Shown here one piece after another: positions 1-5,953 of a stretch of 9,548 bases of DNA. The position numbers and the translations under genes were made by a program. Origin of the DNA: Treponema sp. (GTDB lineage: Bacteria; Spirochaetota; Spirochaetia; Treponematales; Breznakiellaceae); assembly GCA_031266695.1 (NCBI GenBank), contig JAISAK010000075.1, forward strand, positions 1 through 9,548. Direction: 5' to 3'. Below the pieces are notes generated by a model. The model made no database searches, had not been told where the DNA came from, and worked only from the letters and a program-made list of their open reading frames with translations. Positions within the stretch are counted from its first letter, which is position 1. Each line of letters starts with the position of its first letter.

Positions 1-144
1 GCTACAAAATATCTTTTAGAAGAGGTAAAGCTAAATATTAACGAATTACAAATACTGGCAAACAGGTTCATGAATCAGCAGCCTGAAACAACATTGAATG
101 TATCGGCTGCTTCTTCCGCGAGAGCTTCCAAAATCTGCAATTAA
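1..144 (+). CDS. 3' end of an unidentified plus-strand gene (partial)
   Basis: The first forward frame is open from the left edge to a TAA at 142-144 and encodes 47 residues. The other two forward frames close within about 40 bases. The peptide begins as a likely amphipathic helix (LLEEVKLNINELQILANRF) and ends in a Ser/Ala-rich tail. The DNA is clearly AT-richer than the rest of the window. If real, this is the C-terminus of a gene convergent with the minus-strand operon. I do not recognise the family. The helical end recalls the last helix of some chemotaxis receptors, but the match is too weak to name it. It could also be chance open frame in AT-rich DNA. Confidence 0.4.
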   Translation, partial: ATKYLLEEVKLNINELQILANRFMNQQPETTLNVSAASSARASKICN

Positions 145-251
145 AGCCCTATACCTTGATGCGGTCTAACACCGGGTCCGGAAAGCGGATAGGGTAACCA
201 ATACCAAAAAAGAGAATACCCCCACAGCTACAATCACGTCATGTCTGGCTG
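145..251. other. Short intergenic stretch between convergent genes
   Basis: This stretch separates the possible plus-strand gene end from the TAG of the minus-strand operon. I see no tRNA and no open frame of note. A 6-base inverted pair (ccctat near 148, ataggg near 189) could close a long-looped stem, and there is an A-run (T-run on the minus strand) near 206-213. Neither forms a convincing intrinsic terminator, so the terminator of the operon is not identified here. Confidence 0.5.
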
Positions 252-1514
252 CTAGAAGGTAACGCCAATTCCCACGGAGGGCCGGATAAAATTTAAAAAG
301 AAATTATCCACGGAAAAAATTTGCAGATACTCCGTTCCCAGAGTCAAATAAAGGGGCCGGCGAAAAAACCATTGCAGGGAAAGACCGGCCGAGACAGAAG
401 GTATCCAGGTGTTGACGGATTCGCCTAAACGCTTCCCCAGGTTTTCAAAGTGGAAATCGTAAAGCATGGAAAAGCCGCCGCCCGCCCTTGCCCGCAGGCT
501 CAGGGGCAGTGCGGAAAAGTTGTAATGGTAAACAAGGTTGAGATGCAGGGTAAAAAGGTGAGCCAGGATATCGTAATCGGACTTGTCTGCGTAAAGATAA
601 TTCCAGGAGGGGGCAAGATCAAAGCCCAGGGCATGACGGGGCCCCGCGGAAATCAGCATGCCGGCTTTGACCACGGCGCCCTCGGGTTGAAAAAACACAT
701 TGTAGGTTTCGTTGAAAAAGCTGAACAACAAAGGGATCTGCGGCGCATAAAGAATTTCGGCAAAGCCGTTCCAAAAAAGCTTCGTTTCGGGATGCTTTGG
801 GACGGTTTCTTCGGGCTTCGGCGCCGCGGCGAAAATTTCAAAATATTCCCAGCGGGAAACTTTTCCGGGACGGCCCAGTACATCGTAGGGGCTGACCTGA
901 AAACGATATCTTCCCGGAGGCAGCGAGACTTCAATAAAGGCGTCCTCTCCGCGCGGTTCCCGCAGAATCTCCCGGTACATATCGTGGTCTTCGGTTCCGG
1001 CTGAGCCTTCTCCCTCCGCCCGCTGTTCAAGCACCACCACGCAGGCCGCCGTGAATTCCGCGGTCGACCAGCTCAGGCGCTGTACGGGGCCTCCGCCGAG
1101 GGCGGGGCGCACATCGAAGAAGGTCCATTCCGAAACCTCCCCGCCATGACCGAGAATGTTAAAGGCCTGTACATGGTACCGGTACCGGCCGGGAACAAGA
1201 GAACAGTCGATATAGGAAAGCTCCCGCCTTTCACGGATCAGTCCGCGCCAGACAAGGCCGGAACCGGCCGGGGCCGCGCCTTCGCCGAAAGCCGGTTCCC
1301 CCGCTTCCACCGTCACCTCATACCAGGCGGCAAATTCCACCTTGTTCCAGCTCAGGCGCTGAAGGGAAGGGCCTGTTTTGAGGGAAGCCGCCGGGGACTC
1401 TTGCGCTGAAAGCGTGAATCCGCAGGCCAGGAAAAGGCAAAAAAAGAAAAGCGGCGCAAACGCCTTTTTCGGTGCGTATAACGGAAAGGCCCCCTTCCGC
1501 GCGATCTTTTTCAT
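252..1514 (-). CDS. Exported protein: two FN3-like repeats plus probable outer-membrane beta-barrel
   Basis: This 420-residue protein has a basic N-terminus (MKKIARK) and a hydrophobic core near residues 19-33 (FAPLFFFCLFLA). Signal peptidase I cleavage is likely after the Ala of LSAQ, near residue 37. Two similar modules follow, at about 50-137 and 143-228. Each opens with an 'L/VQRLSW' strand and closes with 'PGRYRY/F.V...(N/D)(I/V)LG..G(E/K)VS.W..F', an FN3-like pattern. A Pro/Glu linker (about 230-245) leads to about 175 residues of alternating aromatic and hydrophobic strands ending in VGIGVTF. The terminal Phe is typical of outer-membrane barrels. The inferred role is a small barrel or anchor with periplasmic or surface FN3 modules. 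The ATG lies 6 bases after the upstream TAG and lacks a good ribosome site, so coupled translation is likely. A loose spirochaetal lipobox (FLAC, Cys31) is an alternative reading. Exact function is unknown. Confidence 0.82.
   Translation of the reverse strand: MKKIARKGAFPLYAPKKAFAPLFFFCLFLACGFTLSAQESPAASLKTGPSLQRLSWNKVEFAAWYEVTVEAGEPAFGEGAAPAGSGLVWRGLIRERRELSYIDCSLVPGRYRYHVQAFNILGHGGEVSEWTFFDVRPALGGGPVQRLSWSTAEFTAACVVVLEQRAEGEGSAGTEDHDMYREILREPRGEDAFIEVSLPPGRYRFQVSPYDVLGRPGKVSRWEYFEIFAAAPKPEETVPKHPETKLFWNGFAEILYAPQIPLLFSFFNETYNVFFQPEGAVVKAGMLISAGPRHALGFDLAPSWNYLYADKSDYDILAHLFTLHLNLVYHYNFSALPLSLRARAGGGFSMLYDFHFENLGKRLGESVNTWIPSVSAGLSLQWFFRRPLYLTLGTEYLQIFSVDNFFLNFIRPSVGIGVTF
1068..1361 (-). repeat. 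15-base direct repeat marking the start of each FN3-like module
   Basis: The plus-strand string ccagctcaggcgctg occurs at 1068-1082 and again at 1347-1361, 279 bases apart and in the same reading frame. It encodes the (V/L)QRLSW strand that opens each of the two modules. Exact DNA identity here, against diverged flanks, fits an internal duplication of about 93 residues. Confidence 0.75.
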
Positions 1515-1520
1515 GGCCGT

Positions 1521-3629
1521 CTAAAATCCATAAAGGATTCCCGGATCGTCAGGAATCGGTTGTCCGGGCCGCGGTACGGAAAGGGTAAAACGGAATTCGC
1601 CGGCTTCCCCATGTTGCTCCACATCTCCGTTAGCCGCAACAAAGAGGGCTTCAACCCGCCAGACATAAACGCCGTTTTCCAGGAAGGACATCTCCTTCAG
1701 CCGGTAACTTGTTTCCGGCGAAGGGCCCGAACGAACAAGGGGTTCCGCGGAACCTTCCCGCAGCAGGCCGAAGGTATAGGCATTGGCCCCGGCCACGGAA
1801 TTCCACCTGAAAAGGATTCCCCCGGAGGGGAATTCCCCGGAATAACCGGGTTCCCGGTTCCGCAGTATGTAATCAATATCTATTTGGGAATCCGCAGGGG
1901 GCGCGGCGGGTGCGGGACGGTCAAGAAGGGGAATAGGCAGTACCCGGAATCTCGCGGGCGTTTCGGGGCTGATGTCAAGGCCCGCGGAATTTTCCGCCCG
2001 GACAGTCCAGTACCAGGTTCCTTCGGCCAGCCGGGGCAGAAGGATGCTGTTGGGCGGATCATTAATGCTGGCCGCGGGCACGCCCCGGAAATTCGAATCC
2101 GAAGACAGAATAAAACGGGCACTGCCTGCCACTTCCGAAGAACTCCACCGAACCCTGGCGTTCCGCCTGAGAACATCAAGACCGCTGAAGCTTGCCGGAG
2201 AGTCCAGCGTTATACGTCCGGGATTTTTGGGTTGGAAGCCGGGGCTGTCCCCGGTTCCGTCCCGGTAAACGCTGCCCGCCGGAGCAGGGGCGGCAATTGC
2301 CGGGACAGCCCCGGCGGCCGGCGGTTCCTCCGGGAGGGGTGGGGAAGACTCATGAAGCCGGGTAATGGAAAAAGAAGCTGTTCCCGATGCGGGAACGGCG
2401 CCCTGTTTCCCGTCCCCGTAAAGGGAGCTGACCCGCCAATACCAGGTTCCTTCGGTCAGGCTGCTTGAGGTAAAAGAAAAGCCCTCCACTGTTTCGGCAA
2501 TTGCCGGGTTGAGCAGCTCTCTGTTATCCGCAACTTGAAGAAAATAAACAGAGTCTCCGTCGTTTGACCGGCTGCTCCAGCGGAAGCGGACGGACGGAGC
2601 GGCGCCCCGCGCTTCCTTCCCGCCGGGTGTTTCCGGCGCTGCCCCGCGGTAGCTGAGACGCTCCCCCTCCGCGGGAAACCGCAGTTCCGGGGCCGGGGCG
2701 TATACGACGGAAAGCCGCCCCCTGGCGGCATCCGGCGGGGCAGCCCCGGACTGCGGCGAATTCCCGGAAAGCACGGAGCCCTGCCCCGCGGGGACAGCGT
2801 AAGCCCGCCACCACCAGGTTCCCGGCGCAAGTCTCGCCGTCAGCGCCGTATTGGAAGGATCCTCCAGGGTTTGGATAATTCGGGAAAAACGGCGATCTTC
2901 GGCAAGGTCCAGGCGTATCTTTTCGCCGCCGGTAAATCCCGTGGTCTTAAAGGCAAAGGTTACTTCCCCGGGAACATTCTCCCTGCTCAGAATACGCTGA
3001 TTCGCCTGCGGAGAAATTACCGTAACCTGGGCTTTTTTTTCAACTTGCCCGTCTTCGGCGACGATCAGAGCCGCTCCGGCGCCGATCTCCTGAAGGCCCG
3101 CGGCCGTACTTACCGAAGCGCTCCCTTCGGCCACCTTGATTGAAAGACTTCCGGATTCGGAATCCGAATCAAGACTCGCGGAACTTCCCGCGGAGACGGA
3201 TACTTTCCTGCCGCCGGAACTGACAACAAGTCCCGTATCCTTCGCGTCTACCGCAATGTTTCCCCCGGATAACTCAAGCCGCAGACCCGCGACGGTATCA
3301 TAGAAAACCTGGATCAGGCTGTTTTCCGAAAGGCCAATCTCTACGCCCGTTCCGAAGCTGATGACGGCATCGGAAAGATCCGCTGTACGGATCAGATCGC
3401 CCTTGTAAACAGGACTTCCCCTTTGTACCACCCCCCAGATAAGCCGTTCCTGAAAACGACGCTGCGCCCCGTTATGCTTATAGGTAATGGATCCTACGGG
3501 AACTTCGGAAATCTTGACCAGGGTCCTGTTTATATCTTTCCAAAAAAGATACCCCATCAGCAGGGCGCCGGAAAGACAGATAGAGCCGACAAGAAGGTCC
3601 GGCAGTCCCGATCTTTTCTTTTTCATCAT
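1521..3629 (-). CDS. Membrane-anchored FecR-domain protein with four FN3-like modules
   Basis: This 702-residue protein has a short basic N-terminus (MMKKKRSG) and one membrane segment at about residues 11-30. A FecR-type domain spans about 63-190, with the 'RGSPVYKGDLIRTADLSDAVISF' type of opening, followed by 'LELSGGNIAV' and a Ser-rich stretch. Four modules follow, at about 202-278, 313-422, 472-563 and 603-683. Three close with 'GTWWWRA', 'GTWYWRV' or 'GTWYWTV', and the fourth has 'GVYVWRV'. They are separated by Pro/Ala-rich linkers. Classical FecR proteins carry a cytoplasmic anti-sigma region; this one has only about 10 residues before the membrane, so I infer a periplasmic structural or ligand-binding role rather than sigma control. 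The ATG overlaps the upstream cyclase stop as ATGA, with GGGAGG 6 bases ahead. The next codon is also ATG and could be used. Binding partner unknown. Confidence 0.87.
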   Translation of the reverse strand: MMKKKRSGLPDLLVGSICLSGALLMGYLFWKDINRTLVKISEVPVGSITYKHNGAQRRFQERLIWGVVQRGSPVYKGDLIRTADLSDAVISFGTGVEIGLSENSLIQVFYDTVAGLRLELSGGNIAVDAKDTGLVVSSGGRKVSVSAGSSASLDSDSESGSLSIKVAEGSASVSTAAGLQEIGAGAALIVAEDGQVEKKAQVTVISPQANQRILSRENVPGEVTFAFKTTGFTGGEKIRLDLAEDRRFSRIIQTLEDPSNTALTARLAPGTWWWRAYAVPAGQGSVLSGNSPQSGAAPPDAARGRLSVVYAPAPELRFPAEGERLSYRGAAPETPGGKEARGAAPSVRFRWSSRSNDGDSVYFLQVADNRELLNPAIAETVEGFSFTSSSLTEGTWYWRVSSLYGDGKQGAVPASGTASFSITRLHESSPPLPEEPPAAGAVPAIAAPAPAGSVYRDGTGDSPGFQPKNPGRITLDSPASFSGLDVLRRNARVRWSSSEVAGSARFILSSDSNFRGVPAASINDPPNSILLPRLAEGTWYWTVRAENSAGLDISPETPARFRVLPIPLLDRPAPAAPPADSQIDIDYILRNREPGYSGEFPSGGILFRWNSVAGANAYTFGLLREGSAEPLVRSGPSPETSYRLKEMSFLENGVYVWRVEALFVAANGDVEQHGEAGEFRFTLSVPRPGQPIPDDPGILYGF
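2011..2459 (-). repeat. Near-identical 20-base repeat encoding the FN3 'EGTWYW' strand
   Basis: The plus-strand string taccaggttccttcggccag at 2011-2030 recurs at 2440-2459 with one mismatch. Both encode (A/T)EGTWYW at the end of an FN3-like module. A looser third copy lies near 2813-2830 (APGTWWW), and a related string occurs at about 9037-9056 in the beta-helix gene. This marks module duplication inside the FecR-domain protein. Confidence 0.7.
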
Positions 3630-5953
3630 CGGGCGCCTCCCGTTTCTTTTTTTCCGGGGCCGGAATCCTTATTGTCGCCCTTCGCCGTAACCCGGTATTT
3701 TTTCTCCCCTTCTTTCAGGTTAAGGTTTTTCAAATTCGGCGCTTCTATTTTAAGAAGGGCCCGCAATTCCTTTAAATTTCGCGGTCCCCCGGACCCCAGA
3801 CAATACCGGGTGATCTCCGGATTCATCTTTGGAATTTTCGCGGCATCCCTGAGGAGTTTTTTCGCCTCTTCCGGATCGGCCATATTAATCACCGCAAAAA
3901 TTCTTACGTCTTTACCGTTGACGACAGCGGAAGGCATCTCCTCGGTGATAAGGTAATTCTGTACCAGCCGCCAGGTATTTTCGGTGATCAGTATCTCCGT
4001 TCCAAGGGCCTTGTTAAAGGTTTCGGTTTTATCTGCAATGCTTACCGTCTCTCCGATTACCGTGTATTCAAGCCTCTCGTTGGAACCGATCTGTCCCGCG
4101 ATCAGGCGCCCGCTGTTAAGACCGCAGCCGATCCTGATAACCGGCCGTTTTTCTCCGCCCCTGTCCCGGTTAAAATTCACCAGCGAGGCACGCATCATCA
4201 GGGTAGCGCGCACGGCGTTTAACGCGTCCCGCGCGGGACTGCCGGCGGATTCAACAGCTCCCCAATGGGCCATCACCGCGTCGCCGATAAATTTATCAAT
4301 GACTCCGCCGGTACTGATTACGCAGGCCACTATCCGTTCCATGTAATCGTTGAGGAACTCAACCACTTCCTGGGGAGAAAGCTTTTCCGATATGGCGGTA
4401 AAAGAACGGATGTCGGAAAAAAATACCGTCGCTTCCCGAATAACGCCGCCGAGGGCGAGCCGTCCTTTCCGTGCGAGCCGGACCAGATACTTGTTGGTCA
4501 ATTTTTCAAAATTATCAAGCGCGTTGCTCATACTGTTCATGCTTTCCGTAAGAGCGCCGATCTCGTCATGGCTTTTGCTCCGAAGATTCAGATGGTATTG
4601 CCCCTCCTCAATGGCCTCCGCCGTTTCCTTCAGTTTTCCCAAAGTTTCGCTGATAGGTTTGGCCAGGAACCAGAGGATCATTACGCCAAGGAACCATACT
4701 CCGAGAGAGAGATACAGATTGCGCCGTGTTGTCGCGGCAAGGCCTTCAAAAACCACATCCTGTCGAATACAGGTGATGACGAAAGCACTGCCTTCCGCAA
4801 TACTCCGGGCGGCGGCGAAATAGGCAACCCCGTCTTTGTCCCGGTAGTCTGTCCGAAAACTATCTTCCCCGTCGTCCAAAAGACTCCGTACCGGCGGGTC
4901 ATAAGCCAGGTTGACGGAATCCCGAATCATGTCCCGGTCAGGGTGTATCAGCACGTCCCCTGTATTGTTGATAAGGAACGATAAGTTTGTGCCAATTCCA
5001 AAGGTGTCGATAAGTTCCTCGGAAGAAAAAAACACCACCGCCGAATTTTCCTCCGGGTTTCCCGGCAGGACAAAACGCATTATCAAAACGGGAAAGCCGT
5101 TAAAAAGAAAGGCTCCGTTAAAAAGATCCATGCCGCCGGAATCAAGCTTTCCCGGCGGGTCAAGGCCGGCACTGTTCCACAGGGACGACTCCGGCTGCGC
5201 GAAAATCGGGGGAAGGCCGATCTCGTGATTCAGAAAAAAGGCCTCGTTGACAAACAGAGAATTTTCCCACGGCTCCTTTCCGGCGGAACGGAAGCTTAGT
5301 CCCGCGACATCTTTGTGGGTTTCAAAAAAAAGTTTTACCCCTTGATCCCGCGAATCACCAAGGTCAAGGTTATGCCAAAGGAGAGATGCCTCCGCGCCGA
5401 CGGAATACAGAATCGTTTCCGCTGTTATGGCAGTACTGCTGTTAATGCCAAGGTTGTTTTCCACGGCTATGCGTTTCTGGGATGAATGGAAAAAAACCCA
5501 TACAAGCGTAATTACAAGCCCCAGGGAAACAAACAGAATAATCGTGATCATTCCGGCCATTTTGAGTCCGATGGGAAACACCACCTTCCCGTCCGGCTGC
5601 CCGGACACGGTTTCCGCCGCCGGAGACTTCGGGGCGGATTTTTCCCACGACCGGGTTTTCGCAGCTTCGGGCAGGGCTTTGGGTACGGCCTGCCCGGCCG
5701 GCTTCGCGGGCATGGTTTTGGGCGCGGCCTGCTCAAGAGGCTCCACGGGCAGGACCTCGAGCGTGGAAGCGTCCGCCTCGGCATCGGCCGGAGCGGAATC
5801 CGGGAGGGCGGTTTTCGCCAATTCCCGGGGTTTAATAAATTGGCCGTAATCCATCAAGCTGCCCCTGCCGTGTTTTTTGCGGGAACGCGGATCGGCGAAA
5901 TAAAACACCCCGACACCGGAAACATCCTTCTGTATAATTTTATTTTCTTTCAC
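3626..5953 (-). CDS. Membrane class III adenylate cyclase, metal-binding (C1-like) half; GTG start
   Basis: 775 residues from the GTG at 5953. Order: cytoplasmic N-terminus with an Ala/Pro/Lys-rich stretch (about 53-123), TM1 (about 133-155), periplasmic Cache-like region (about 156-409, with 'SFLINNTGDVLIHPD'), TM2 (about 412-431), HAMP (about 432-485), a linker (FEKLTNKYLVRLARKGRL), cyclase domain (about 508-691) and an 84-residue tail. Both metal Asp residues are present (D514 in FFSDIR, D558 in DKFIGD), as is the substrate Lys (K554). T631 takes the place of the usual substrate Asp, as in class IIIb cyclases. However, the transition-state Asn and Arg are replaced by S638 and K642 (GETVSIADK, where the paralogue has GDTVNLAAR). 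The protein therefore probably supplies the metal half to a heterodimer with the upstream gene product and makes cAMP. The start is chosen for its GTGA overlap with the upstream stop and GGGAG 7 bases ahead. An ATG at 5854 with AGGGG upstream is a weaker choice giving 742 residues. Confidence 0.88.
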   Translation of the reverse strand: MKENKIIQKDVSGVGVFYFADPRSRKKHGRGSLMDYGQFIKPRELAKTALPDSAPADAEADASTLEVLPVEPLEQAAPKTMPAKPAGQAVPKALPEAAKTRSWEKSAPKSPAAETVSGQPDGKVVFPIGLKMAGMITIILFVSLGLVITLVWVFFHSSQKRIAVENNLGINSSTAITAETILYSVGAEASLLWHNLDLGDSRDQGVKLFFETHKDVAGLSFRSAGKEPWENSLFVNEAFFLNHEIGLPPIFAQPESSLWNSAGLDPPGKLDSGGMDLFNGAFLFNGFPVLIMRFVLPGNPEENSAVVFFSSEELIDTFGIGTNLSFLINNTGDVLIHPDRDMIRDSVNLAYDPPVRSLLDDGEDSFRTDYRDKDGVAYFAAARSIAEGSAFVITCIRQDVVFEGLAATTRRNLYLSLGVWFLGVMILWFLAKPISETLGKLKETAEAIEEGQYHLNLRSKSHDEIGALTESMNSMSNALDNFEKLTNKYLVRLARKGRLALGGVIREATVFFSDIRSFTAISEKLSPQEVVEFLNDYMERIVACVISTGGVIDKFIGDAVMAHWGAVESAGSPARDALNAVRATLMMRASLVNFNRDRGGEKRPVIRIGCGLNSGRLIAGQIGSNERLEYTVIGETVSIADKTETFNKALGTEILITENTWRLVQNYLITEEMPSAVVNGKDVRIFAVINMADPEEAKKLLRDAAKIPKMNPEITRYCLGSGGPRNLKELRALLKIEAPNLKNLNLKEGEKKYRVTAKGDNKDSGPGKKETGGAR
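3636..3641 (-). promoter_or_regulatory. Ribosome binding site for the FecR-domain gene
   Basis: Minus-strand GGGAGG lies 6 bases before the ATG at 3629-3627, inside the last codons of the upstream cyclase gene. Together with the ATGA stop/start overlap it supports translational coupling and fixes this start. Confidence 0.8.

Noticed and set aside
1420..1430. Lipoprotein signal (FLAC) in the FN3/barrel protein
   Set aside because: The -3 residue is Phe, a loose fit. The C-terminal barrel with terminal Phe and the good LSAQ site favour signal peptidase I cleavage; kept only as an alternative.
1560..2468. Long plus-strand open frames opposite the operon (also near 450-1004, 4265-4984, 5486-6127, 7298-7990)
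   Set aside because: They lie antisense to genes with clear domains, give Arg/Pro/Gly-rich low-complexity proteins with no motifs, and are explained by high GC in the real frames.
5548..5784. Arg/Pro-rich minus-strand frame that looks like a repetitive peptide
   Set aside because: It is a shadow of the Ala/Pro/Lys-rich arm of the second cyclase in another frame.
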